Shown here piece by piece: positions 7,066 through 14,758 of a stretch of DNA of 24,156 nt. The notes beneath the pieces are model-generated. The model was not told where the DNA came from. It made no database searches and saw only the letters and a program-made list of their open reading frames with translations. The stretch lies in NCBI GenBank assembly GCA_937928385.1, contig CALEZD010000047.1, positions 1-24,156 on the forward strand, in the 5' to 3' direction. The position numbers were made by a program, and so were the translations under genes. This DNA is from an uncultured Bacteroidota bacterium. GTDB taxonomy: Bacteria > Bacteroidota > Bacteroidia > Chitinophagales > Chitinophagaceae. The first letter of the stretch is position 1. Every line of letters begins with the position of its first letter.

Positions 7066-8038
7066 ATATCCTGTCGGCGGCTTCTAAGTTCTTAACATCA
7101 CCGGTATGCAGCAGGTCGGCATACACCAGTATAGCGGGGGCTATCGTGCCCTGCCGGCCGTCGTAGTTCCAAAACTTGCGGTACACCTTGATATAACCAT
7201 CGGGGTCGCGCACCATACGGTAGTTATTGATGAGGTCGTTTCGGTTCTCTAAGCTGTAGATGGTCAGGGTGCGGGGCTTTAGCAGTCCGGTCATCAGGTG
7301 GCCGGCGGGTTCACCACCCCATAGGGTCTTTTTCGCCTCCAGGGGTATGCGCCTCCAGTTTTGGTGGTCTTCCTCAGCTGCAAAGCGGAAGGTACCTATT
7401 TCAATAGCGGGCTTCAGTTCGTGTTCGTACTGGTCTATCCACTTGTCCAGCATCTGCTTTTTGTTGTTCAGTTTCAGTTTTCCCTCGCTGTCGGTAGAGA
7501 GAAAATTGAGCTCCCTGAGGCTGTTCATGATATTGGTAATATTGCCGGGGCTGGTCTGTGTCAGCTCTGCTATCTGTCTATATGGCATATTCAGCAGGGC
7601 CTCGTTCAGCAGGAAGTGGAACAGCACCTTGAGCCCCGTCTTGGTAAAAGCCCTGCCGCTCGAGCGCTTGATATTGGTTTTTGACTTATTAGTATCTACC
7701 CATATATACAGCTCTTTCTGCGGGATGAACACATTGCCGTTTCCTTCTATATAGGCAATGCCGTTCGCAACAAGTTGTTCTTTGACATCCGGGTATATCT
7801 TATCAGCAATGATGATGGAATTTTTAATGTCTGCCTGTTGCAGCAGGCGGGGCAGCTGTTGCAGCCTCAGCTCGCGGCGGGCTTCTACAGTGTATTTAAG
7901 GCTGGCATCGCGTATATATAGGTTAATTTCTATGCGTTCCCCGCTATTGACAACGTATTTCCACAATCCCTTGAATAATGGGTTGCCTTCCAGGCTGTCC
8001 AACGCACTATATATGATTTTCAGTTTCTCTTCGTTCAC
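7034..8038 (-). CDS. AbiEi-family antitoxin-like transcriptional regulator
   Basis: 334 residues. A winged-HTH-like segment lies at about 135-185 (VLFHFLLNE...YRQIAELTQTSPGNITNIMNSLRELNFL). The C-terminal domain has the AbiEi pattern: AIEIGTFRFA, then W-R-R-I-P-L, WGGEPAGHLMTGLLKPRTLTIYS and APAILVYADLLHTGDVKNLEAADRIFDD. AbiEi proteins are antitoxins of type IV systems that repress their operon and counteract the nucleotidyltransferase AbiEii. No AbiEii gene is visible on either side: the ketosynthase ends 38 nt downstream and a divergent peptidase gene lies upstream, so it looks orphaned. The start is GTG at 8038. It could simply be a stand-alone regulator. Confidence 0.78.
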   Translation of the reverse strand: MNEEKLKIIYSALDSLEGNPLFKGLWKYVVNSGERIEINLYIRDASLKYTVEARRELRLQQLPRLLQQADIKNSIIIADKIYPDVKEQLVANGIAYIEGNGNVFIPQKELYIWVDTNKSKTNIKRSSGRAFTKTGLKVLFHFLLNEALLNMPYRQIAELTQTSPGNITNIMNSLRELNFLSTDSEGKLKLNNKKQMLDKWIDQYEHELKPAIEIGTFRFAAEEDHQNWRRIPLEAKKTLWGGEPAGHLMTGLLKPRTLTIYSLENRNDLINNYRMVRDPDGYIKVYRKFWNYDGRQGTIAPAILVYADLLHTGDVKNLEAADRIFDDVIKYALT

Positions 8039-8054
8039 AAAAAATATGCTGTTT

Positions 8055-8070
8055 ACGTTTCATATACGTT
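8055..8070. repeat. ACGTT direct repeat in the divergent intergenic region
   Basis: TACGTT occurs at 8054-8059 and 8065-8070, 11 bp apart (about one helical turn), just upstream of the AbiEi-like gene's GTG; a related GTTCAC lies at the start codon itself (8033-8038). A possible autoregulatory site; short enough to be chance. Confidence 0.3.
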
Positions 8071-8212
8071 CACATGACAATAATAGCTAATTCCGGCTTG
8101 ATTTGCCAGTTTTTGCATTAAAAATCTATTTTATGGGTTTTGATACTCTGTTATCTATGCCTTAAATGAGTCGTAAATCATATTTGTCCCCACCTATCCC
8201 GGAATGATTTTG

Positions 8213-8220
8213 TATGTTTG
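8213..8220 (+). promoter_or_regulatory. -7 promoter element of the M28 peptidase gene
   Basis: TATGTTTG matches TAnnTTTG exactly, 33 nt upstream of the ATG at 8254. The only upstream TTTG (8183-8186) is 26 nt away, wider than the usual -33 spacing. Confidence 0.6.
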
Positions 8221-8253
8221 AATATTGTATAAGTAGTTTAGTTAAAGCTTTGT

Positions 8254-9546
8254 ATGAATTCACGTTATATTGTTATAGTACTATTTTTGAATTTGTGTGT
8301 GTTGAGTACTGTTAAGGCTCAGGATGAAAAACAGTTCATCAGGCAAAGAATTGAGCAACTGGCCAGTCCCGGTTTTCATGGCAGGGGGTATGTAATGGGT
8401 GGTGGCAACATAGCTGCACAGTACATAGCAGACGAGTTCAAGAGCTACGGCGTACAACCCCTAGGACAAAATGGCTCATACTACCAGGACTACGATTTCT
8501 CTGTTAATACCTTCCCCGGCAGGGTGTTTGTGCAGGTAAATAAGACTGTCCTCAAGCCTGGCCCCGACTATATAGTGAACGCCGCGAGCAGTGCCTGGCA
8601 CTCTAAGAAACGTCAGAAAATGAAGCACTTAGATTTGAGTGAAGTGCGTGACTCCCTGCAATGGGACAATGTCAAAAAATCAATTCAGCCCGGGAAAGTA
8701 TATTATATGACCGGTGCTGACACACCTACCAACCACCTGAAGCTGGGCATCCGCAAGTTTGCCACCGAATTGCCCGAGGGACTGTTCATAGTACCCAAGC
8801 ACGGCAAACTTACCTGGACTGCCAATACCAATAAAGTCCCCGGCACTATCATATATATAGAAGATACCGTACTGCCGAAGAAACCCAAAAAGGTATTGGT
8901 GAATGTGGACACTAGGTTTGTGGATATGTTCAAGTCGAAAAATGTGATAGGTTATATCAAGGGGACTGAACAGCCGGATAGCTTTATCGTCTTCACCGCC
9001 CACTACGATCACCTGGGCCGTATGGGGAAAAACGCCCTCTTTGCCGGTGCCAACGACAACGCTAGCGGTACCTCTTTGGTACTATACCTCGCCAACTATT
9101 TTGCCAAACACCCGCAACGTTATTCGGTGGCCTTTATGCTCTTCAGCGGTGAGGAGGCAGGGTTGCTTGGCTCTAAATATTATGTAGAAAGCCCCACCTT
9201 CCCCCTGGAGCAGATACGCTTCCTGGTAAACCTGGACATGACTGGCGATGCTACTAACGGTATCACGGTCGTAAACGGCGTATCTCACGAACCTGAATTT
9301 GCTATGATAGAGGAAATAAATGCGGATAGTGTGTATGCTAAGAAAATCAACAAACGCGAACGCACCAGCAACAGCGACCATTATCATTTCAGCAAAGAGG
9401 GTGTGCCTGCGGTGTTCATCTATGGCAATGGCACCAAGCCCCACTACCACGATGTATTTGACCTGCCCAAAGAAATAACCCTGGAGCGTGTAGATGGACT
9501 GGCGCAACTGCTGATAAAGTTGACGGGAAGGTTGAGCGGGGAGTAA
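8254..9546 (+). CDS. Secreted M28-family zinc peptidase
   Basis: 430-residue exported metallopeptidase, likely an aminopeptidase. The signal peptide covers residues 1-22, with cleavage probably after VKA (...LSTVKA-QDEK). The M28 domain occupies about 225-428 with all expected ligands: H250 and D252 in HYDHLG, D268 in GANDNASG, E300/E301 in SGEEAG, D328 in NLDMTGD and H399 in HYHDVFD. The preceding ~200 residues carry no motif I can name. Transcribed alone, divergently from the AbiEi-like gene, with its own -7 box at 8213-8220. A second M28 enzyme in this window (19919-21577) has a different architecture. Confidence 0.92.
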   Translation: MNSRYIVIVLFLNLCVLSTVKAQDEKQFIRQRIEQLASPGFHGRGYVMGGGNIAAQYIADEFKSYGVQPLGQNGSYYQDYDFSVNTFPGRVFVQVNKTVLKPGPDYIVNAASSAWHSKKRQKMKHLDLSEVRDSLQWDNVKKSIQPGKVYYMTGADTPTNHLKLGIRKFATELPEGLFIVPKHGKLTWTANTNKVPGTIIYIEDTVLPKKPKKVLVNVDTRFVDMFKSKNVIGYIKGTEQPDSFIVFTAHYDHLGRMGKNALFAGANDNASGTSLVLYLANYFAKHPQRYSVAFMLFSGEEAGLLGSKYYVESPTFPLEQIRFLVNLDMTGDATNGITVVNGVSHEPEFAMIEEINADSVYAKKINKRERTSNSDHYHFSKEGVPAVFIYGNGTKPHYHDVFDLPKEITLERVDGLAQLLIKLTGRLSGE

Positions 9547-9582
9547 ATGCATTGTTGTTCTCATGTTAATGATGCTCATATG

Positions 9583-9616
9583 TTTGGAATAAGGGCATAA
9601 CAGGGTATTATATTTG
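9583..9616 (+). promoter_or_regulatory. Promoter of the FkbM methyltransferase gene
   Basis: TTTG (9583-9586) and TATATTTG (9609-9616), spaced 22 nt, form a good Bacteroidota promoter. The ATG at 9639 follows an A-rich leader of roughly 17 nt. Confidence 0.65.
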
Positions 9617-9638
9617 TCCCAAACAAAAAATAAAAAAC

Positions 9639-10496
9639 ATGAACCTGAGCGCACTGGGATACTTCTCCCTGCCCGAGCAGACTATGCTCCTATCCGGTAT
9701 TCTCACCCGTAAGATATTGGGCCCCAACATGGGTACTATCAAACTACTGGACAATAAAAGGTTGATAGAAATAGTGCTGGACAACGGCGGCACGGTTACA
9801 AAAGACCCCTCAGGTATTATATACACCAATAAGGTAAACGGCCGCGAGCTGAAGATGCTGCTGAGGAAAACAGGCGCTGACGAAATCATCTACCGCGATA
9901 TTATACTGCGCAACGGCGGCGATTATAGTTTTATTCCGGAGATAGCAGGACATATAGGACTGGACATCAACACAATAATAGATGCGGGTGCCAACATAGG
10001 TACAGCTACAGGTTATCTGAAAAGCATGTACCCGCAAGCTAAAGTTGTGTGTATAGAACCTGAACCCGGTAACTATGCCATACTGGAAAAAAATATGGCG
10101 CTGAATGGCTTTGATGATGTAGTGCTTTGTCAAAACGCTTTCTGGATAAATAACGACGAACTGCATATAGGTGTAGGTGTACGTGGCGAACTGGTCAAAG
10201 AACTCTCTTTCGGCATAACAGATGACGGTGAAATAGCCGTACAGGGATTGACCTTTAAAGATTGCCTGGCGCTACTGGGTGCCGACAAAGTGGACTTGCT
10301 GAAGATGGATATAGAAGGCGCTGAGGCTGCTTTCATCAGCGACAAGAAGGGCTTCGATTATATGATAGACCATACCAAACTGCTGGCAATAGAACTGCAC
10401 GAAGAAGCGGTGGATATATTCAGCTTTCACGAACTGATAGACAGCATGGGGCTGAAACATATTCAGCGCGGCGAAACTACTTTCTGCTGGAAGTAG
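9639..10496 (+). CDS. FkbM-family SAM-dependent methyltransferase
   Basis: 285 residues. SAM-binding motif I is IIDAGANIGTATG (about residues 112-124), followed by the acidic motif II VCIEPEPGNY and the FkbM-typical LLKMDIEGAEAAF (about residues 223-235) and LLAIELHE. FkbM enzymes usually O-methylate sugars or polyketide moieties; the substrate here is unknown. No signal peptide is seen. Many FkbM genes sit in polysaccharide or glycan loci, but no glycosyltransferase is adjacent here. Own promoter (9583-9616) and a strong terminator (10515-10550) make it a single-gene unit. Confidence 0.88.
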   Translation: MNLSALGYFSLPEQTMLLSGILTRKILGPNMGTIKLLDNKRLIEIVLDNGGTVTKDPSGIIYTNKVNGRELKMLLRKTGADEIIYRDIILRNGGDYSFIPEIAGHIGLDINTIIDAGANIGTATGYLKSMYPQAKVVCIEPEPGNYAILEKNMALNGFDDVVLCQNAFWINNDELHIGVGVRGELVKELSFGITDDGEIAVQGLTFKDCLALLGADKVDLLKMDIEGAEAAFISDKKGFDYMIDHTKLLAIELHEEAVDIFSFHELIDSMGLKHIQRGETTFCWK

Positions 10497-10514
10497 TTGC
10501 AATATCATACATAC

Positions 10515-10550
10515 AAAAGAGGCGGTGTACAATCTACATCGCCTCTTTTT
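10515..10550 (+). terminator. Intrinsic terminator after the FkbM gene
   Basis: AAAAGAGGCG (10515-10524) pairs with CGCCTCTTTT (10540-10549); the stem continues inward (GTGTA/TACAT with one G-U) to a 5-nt loop, and a run of T ends it. Confidence 0.88.
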
Positions 10551-10609
10551 ACTAAAAACAGTATAGATATACCCCTTTTGAGGTGAAACACCCCTTCCAA
10601 AATAATCAT

Positions 10610-10617
10610 TACTTTTA
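10610..10617 (+). promoter_or_regulatory. Possible -7 element of the M2 peptidase gene
   Basis: TACTTTTA differs from TAnnTTTG only in the last base and lies 21 nt before the ATG at 10639. No properly spaced -33 TTTG is present. Confidence 0.35.
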
Positions 10618-10638
10618 GTTTCAAATAAAATAAATCAG

Positions 10639-12441
10639 ATGAAAAATTTCATTCCGGCATTATGCCTGTCGGCGGTATTATTCTTTTCGTGCAATGGCGG
10701 TGGCGATGTACAAAAAGACGCGCAAGCATTCTTAGATAGCTACACTGAAAAGTATGTAACCCTGTATGCCAACTCCAGCGAGGCGCAGTGGAAATTCAAT
10801 ACTGAAATAGTAGAAGGTGACACAGCCAATAAAGTAGCCGCGCAAAAGGCGGACGAAGAGATGGCGGCGTTCACAGGTAGTAAAGAGAATATAGAACAGG
10901 CAAAGAAATTCCTCGAGCAGAAAGACAAGCTGACCGATATACAGGTGAAACAACTGGAGGTGATACTCTACGCCGCTGCCAATAATCCGCAGACGATTGC
11001 TGATGTGGTGAAGGAACGCATTGTAGCGGAAACCAACCAGACGGAAAAACTCTACGGCTTTCAGTATATGCTGAATGGCAAAAAGGTAAGCACCAACGAT
11101 ATAGACGGCATACTGAAGGATGAAGTAAACCTGGACACACGCCTGGCTGCATGGACTGCCAGTAAAGAAGTAGGACCCACGCTGAAAGACGGGCTGGTAA
11201 ACCTGCGTAACCTGCGCAACAAAACCGTGCAGGCGCTCAACTACAACGACTACTTCAGCTACCAGGTGAGCGACTACAAAATGACCAGCGATGAAATGAT
11301 GCAGACCATGGAGCGCCTGATGGATGAAATGTACCCCCTGTACCGCGAGCTGCATACATGGATGCGTTATGAACTGGCTAAGAAATATGGCGTAACCGAA
11401 GTGCCCGACTACCTGCCCGCACACTGGCTGCCCAACCGTTGGGGACAAGACTGGAGCCCGGCTGTAACGGTAGAGGGCCTGGACATCAATGCTGTGCTGA
11501 AAGAAAAATCGGCAGAGTGGATAGTGAAAGAAGGTGAGAAGCTATACACCAGCATTGGCTTTCCCGCACTGCCCGAAACCTTCTGGACAAAATCGAACCT
11601 GTACCCATACCCTAATGATTCGAATGTAAAGAAAAACAACCACGCATCGGCATGGCATATGGATCTGAACAACGATGTGCGCAGCCTGATGAGTGTAGAG
11701 CCTAATGCTGAATGGTGGGAGACTGCCAACCACGAGTTGGGGCATATCTATTACTACATGACTTATACCAATCCTGATGTGCCGCCACTGCTGCGCGGGG
11801 GTGCCAACCGTGCCTACCACGAAGCCATAGGCAGCATGATGGGTATGGCTGCTATGCAAAAACCCTATTTAGTTGACCGTGGACTGGTAAGTGCTGATGC
11901 GCAAATCAACGAAGTACAAAGCCTGCTGAAAGAAGCGATGAATTCAGTTGTGTTCATGTTCTTCTCCTGCGGTACGATGAGCCATTTTGAGCGCGACCTG
12001 TATGTGAACAACCTGCCGCCTGACCAGTTTAATGCCAAGTGGTGGGAATATGCCAAGAAGTACCAGGGCATAGTGCCGCCGGGAGTGCGTGGCGAAGAAT
12101 ACACAGACGCCGCTACCAAAACACATATCAACGACGATCCCGCGCAGTATTACGACTATGCGCTCTCTTACGTGATACTGTACCAGTTGCACAACCATAT
12201 AGCCAAAAACATACTGAAGCAAGACCCACGCGCCACTAATTATTACGGCCAAAAAGAGATAGGTGACTTCCTGAAGAAAATCACCTACCCCGGCGCATCT
12301 AAAGACTGGAGGACAGTACTGAAAGAAAGCACCGGCGACGAACTGAATGCCAAAGCCATGCTGGAATACTTCGACCCACTAGTAAGCTGGCTGAAAGAAC
12401 AAAACAACGGTAGGAAGTATAGTCTGCCGGAGAAGTTGTAG
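10639..12441 (+). CDS. M2-family (ACE-like) peptidyl-dipeptidase, lipoprotein
   Basis: 600-residue zinc dicarboxypeptidase related to angiotensin-converting enzyme, removing C-terminal dipeptides. A lipoprotein signal ends in the lipobox LFFSC, with Cys18 as acylation site, so it is probably membrane-anchored in the envelope. Zinc ligands are H365 and H369 in HELGH and E395 in RAYHEAIG. The ACE-like context is preserved (HELGHIYYYMTY, then RGGANRAYHEAIG), with two extra residues between the ligands relative to my recollection of ACE. The C-terminal YALSYVILYQLHNHI matches the ACE substrate-site helix. Near full family length for a single domain. Single-gene unit bounded by hairpins at 10515-10550 and 12463-12500. 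Confidence 0.93.
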   Translation: MKNFIPALCLSAVLFFSCNGGGDVQKDAQAFLDSYTEKYVTLYANSSEAQWKFNTEIVEGDTANKVAAQKADEEMAAFTGSKENIEQAKKFLEQKDKLTDIQVKQLEVILYAAANNPQTIADVVKERIVAETNQTEKLYGFQYMLNGKKVSTNDIDGILKDEVNLDTRLAAWTASKEVGPTLKDGLVNLRNLRNKTVQALNYNDYFSYQVSDYKMTSDEMMQTMERLMDEMYPLYRELHTWMRYELAKKYGVTEVPDYLPAHWLPNRWGQDWSPAVTVEGLDINAVLKEKSAEWIVKEGEKLYTSIGFPALPETFWTKSNLYPYPNDSNVKKNNHASAWHMDLNNDVRSLMSVEPNAEWWETANHELGHIYYYMTYTNPDVPPLLRGGANRAYHEAIGSMMGMAAMQKPYLVDRGLVSADAQINEVQSLLKEAMNSVVFMFFSCGTMSHFERDLYVNNLPPDQFNAKWWEYAKKYQGIVPPGVRGEEYTDAATKTHINDDPAQYYDYALSYVILYQLHNHIAKNILKQDPRATNYYGQKEIGDFLKKITYPGASKDWRTVLKESTGDELNAKAMLEYFDPLVSWLKEQNNGRKYSLPEKL

Positions 12442-12462
12442 TATAGGTTTATCAAGACAATA

Positions 12463-12500
12463 ATTAATAAGGGAGTTGTTTAAAGAACTCCCTTATTAAT
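12463..12500 (+). terminator. Hairpin after the M2 peptidase gene
   Basis: ATTAATAAGGGAGTT (12463-12477) and AACTCCCTTATTAAT (12486-12500) form a perfect 15-bp stem around an 8-nt loop, 21 nt after the stop codon. The T tract is weak, but the A/T ends of the stem suit a bidirectional terminator. Confidence 0.75.
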
Positions 12501-12520
12501 AGCCATCATTTTTTGCCTTT

Positions 12521-12533
12521 TTAGAAATTCTAA
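12521..12533. repeat. 13-bp palindrome TTAGAA-a-TTCTAA
   Basis: Perfect odd palindrome 28 nt upstream of the M48 peptidase ATG. It could be an operator for that gene; no regulator is known. Confidence 0.35.
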
Positions 12534-12561
12534 CTATTTTTTCGGAATCAAACTCAGTTAG

Positions 12562-14652
12562 ATGTCTGTACTTATATATCCCGAATCTCCTGCCAAAGCT
12601 GATGCAATCCACGTTAGCCCCAATTCTGAATTCAGACGCGAAGTTGCCAGAGTCATTATAGCAATAGTCTGCTTTGTACTCTTATATGCCTTACTGCTTA
12701 TTGCCGCTTTAACGCTTTCGGCTGTATTAGGCTATTTAGGCTTAATGCTGATATTTTACCTACATAATTTTTGGACGATAATTGTTGGGGCTGGATTGCT
12801 AGGCATAGGTTTAATGGTAAGTTTTTTCCTGGTAAAATTTGTGTTTTCAACTAAGAAACAAGATAGTAACAATCGCGTGGAAATAACACGCAAGGAATAT
12901 CCGCTACTTTTTGAGTTTGTTGAAAAAGTCAGCAAAGAAACCAGTACAGATTTTCCTAAACATATTTACTTGACGGCGGATGTAAACGCATTTGTTTCTT
13001 ATGATTCAAATATCAAGTCTCTGCTGTTCCCGGTAAGAAAGAACCTGACAATTGGATTGGGGCTGGTTAATATGCTGAATCTCAGTGAGTTCAAGGCAGT
13101 ACTTGCTCATGAATTCGGACATTTTTCGCAAAAAAGCATGAGAGCGGGAAGCTATGTATACCAGGTAAACCAGGTTATTTATAATCTCTTATATGAAAAC
13201 AACGACTACGATGAGACTTTGAATAAATGGGCAAACGTTCATAGTGTGTTTGCGTTATGCGCCAATGTAACTGCATGGATTATAAAAAGCATACAGTGGA
13301 TACTCCAACAGGCGTATAAAGAAATCAATCGCATTTATATGGGTTTGTCCAGGCAAATGGAGTTCCATGCTGATGCAATAGCAGCTTCTGTCGCAGGAAG
13401 TAATAACATGACCCGTGCGTTAAGAGTTTTAGAATTTGCTGACTTTGCGTACAATTTTACGCTCGACAAATATGATGAATGGCTTCCGAATAATGTCAAA
13501 GGAACGAATCTATTTGAACATCACAGGATTGCAGCTTGTTACCTCGCAGAGTTAAATAAGTTACCGGTAGTGAATGGGTATCCGCATCTTGGTAATATGG
13601 ACGATGTTGCCGTTTCCTACAAAAGGTTGAATATAGAAGACCAATGGGCATCTCACCCGTCACGCATACAACGGGAAGCAGCATTAAACGAAATTGCTAC
13701 AAATGCAGGTATAACTTCCGAAAGTTCATGGACACTATTCGGCGAGGGTGCAACGAAACTTCAACTGGACCTTACTAACCTGTTATATAAAAACGCGACA
13801 TTCAATGGCCCTGTTCAGGAGTTAGATACACACGCTTTCACAGGGAAATTGGAAGAAATCAAAAGGGATAATTATCCTGAAGTGTTTAAAGGGTACTACG
13901 ATAATCGTATCATTAATGTGACTGACATAAACAGTACCATGCCGGCTGAACTACCGGACGTAAAACAATTTTTTAAGGAGAATAGTGACAATTATAAAAG
14001 ACTTTTGGCATTAGTTGCAGATATCAATCTATTAGAACAGTTATACGATAAGAAAAGTGGTGTAAAGTACTTTGACATTGATGGAGAAAAAATGCATATT
14101 GATAGAGCAACCGATGTAATAGCTACTTTGAAGAACGAACAACATATCCTGCAAAAGACAATAGAAACCAATGACGCATTAGTGTATGCTCATTTTAGCA
14201 AGGTTGATATTGAGAATGATACCGGTTATCGAAAACTTTATAAAGAATTTAGGGAGTTGGTATTATCGACGGACAAGGGAATTGGAACAGCAGAAAAAGT
14301 GTTGGAAAAATTAAACGCAACATTTAGCGAATCCCGAACGTTGGATGCTGCTAATAAACTATGTGAGGAGATACAAACTGAAATGAAGCAGTTAGGAGAC
14401 AATATAAAAAAGGTAGTAGAGAATATTGAGTCGCTTACAATCATACATGGAGAGGTTGCACCTGATGCCACTGTCTCAATTACAGAAAATAGGTATATTT
14501 TCTTTCAGAATAATGACTACGACAATGAAGCTATCAGTAAAGCATGGGATGATATAGTAACTACATTGCGTTGGTATTATAATTTACAATTTTCTGCTCA
14601 GAGAAAACTGGTGACACATCAGTCTGAAATGATTCAACCTCGGCAGTCCTGA
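12562..14652 (+). CDS. M48-family membrane zinc metallopeptidase with long C-terminal extension
   Basis: 696 residues. Two membrane spans near the N-terminus (about residues 30-60 and 65-95) precede an HtpX/Ste24-like catalytic domain. Zinc ligands are H183 and H187 in AHEFGH and E267 in MEFHADAIAA. The remaining ~400 residues are predicted mostly helical, with coiled-coil-like stretches around 535-630, and have no motif I recognise. HtpX is about 290 residues, so this is a much longer, divergent M48 group. The gene is AT-richer than its neighbours, suggesting more recent acquisition or relaxed codon selection. Transcribed alone; a REP-like element follows the stop. Role (inference): membrane-protein quality control or processing. 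Confidence 0.87.
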   Translation: MSVLIYPESPAKADAIHVSPNSEFRREVARVIIAIVCFVLLYALLLIAALTLSAVLGYLGLMLIFYLHNFWTIIVGAGLLGIGLMVSFFLVKFVFSTKKQDSNNRVEITRKEYPLLFEFVEKVSKETSTDFPKHIYLTADVNAFVSYDSNIKSLLFPVRKNLTIGLGLVNMLNLSEFKAVLAHEFGHFSQKSMRAGSYVYQVNQVIYNLLYENNDYDETLNKWANVHSVFALCANVTAWIIKSIQWILQQAYKEINRIYMGLSRQMEFHADAIAASVAGSNNMTRALRVLEFADFAYNFTLDKYDEWLPNNVKGTNLFEHHRIAACYLAELNKLPVVNGYPHLGNMDDVAVSYKRLNIEDQWASHPSRIQREAALNEIATNAGITSESSWTLFGEGATKLQLDLTNLLYKNATFNGPVQELDTHAFTGKLEEIKRDNYPEVFKGYYDNRIINVTDINSTMPAELPDVKQFFKENSDNYKRLLALVADINLLEQLYDKKSGVKYFDIDGEKMHIDRATDVIATLKNEQHILQKTIETNDALVYAHFSKVDIENDTGYRKLYKEFRELVLSTDKGIGTAEKVLEKLNATFSESRTLDAANKLCEEIQTEMKQLGDNIKKVVENIESLTIIHGEVAPDATVSITENRYIFFQNNDYDNEAISKAWDDIVTTLRWYYNLQFSAQRKLVTHQSEMIQPRQS

Positions 14653-14671
14653 GCCTCCAATGAATCTCACT

Positions 14672-14718
14672 GGTCCTCGTTTGCAACGAGGACCCTCTGT
14701 AGCAGCGTTTGCAACGCT
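14672..14718. repeat. REP-like pair of hairpins sharing a GTTTGCAAC core
   Basis: First hairpin: GGTCCTCGTT (14672-14681), loop TGC, AACGAGGACC (14685-14694). Second: AGCGTT (14704-14709), loop TGC, AACGCT (14713-14718). Both share CGTTTGCAACG at the tip. Paired palindromes with a common apex are typical of extragenic palindromes mobilised by REP-associated tyrosine transposases. The element lies between convergent genes, where it could also terminate transcription. No second copy is in this window. Confidence 0.7.
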
Positions 14719-14758
14719 AATGATACAAAATACCGTCAAGGTGGCTTTTTCGCTGTAG

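Noticed and set aside
10732..11448. 238-codon minus-strand open frame inside the M2 peptidase gene
   Set aside because: Shadow frame; no domain, and the sense strand has clear peptidase motifs.
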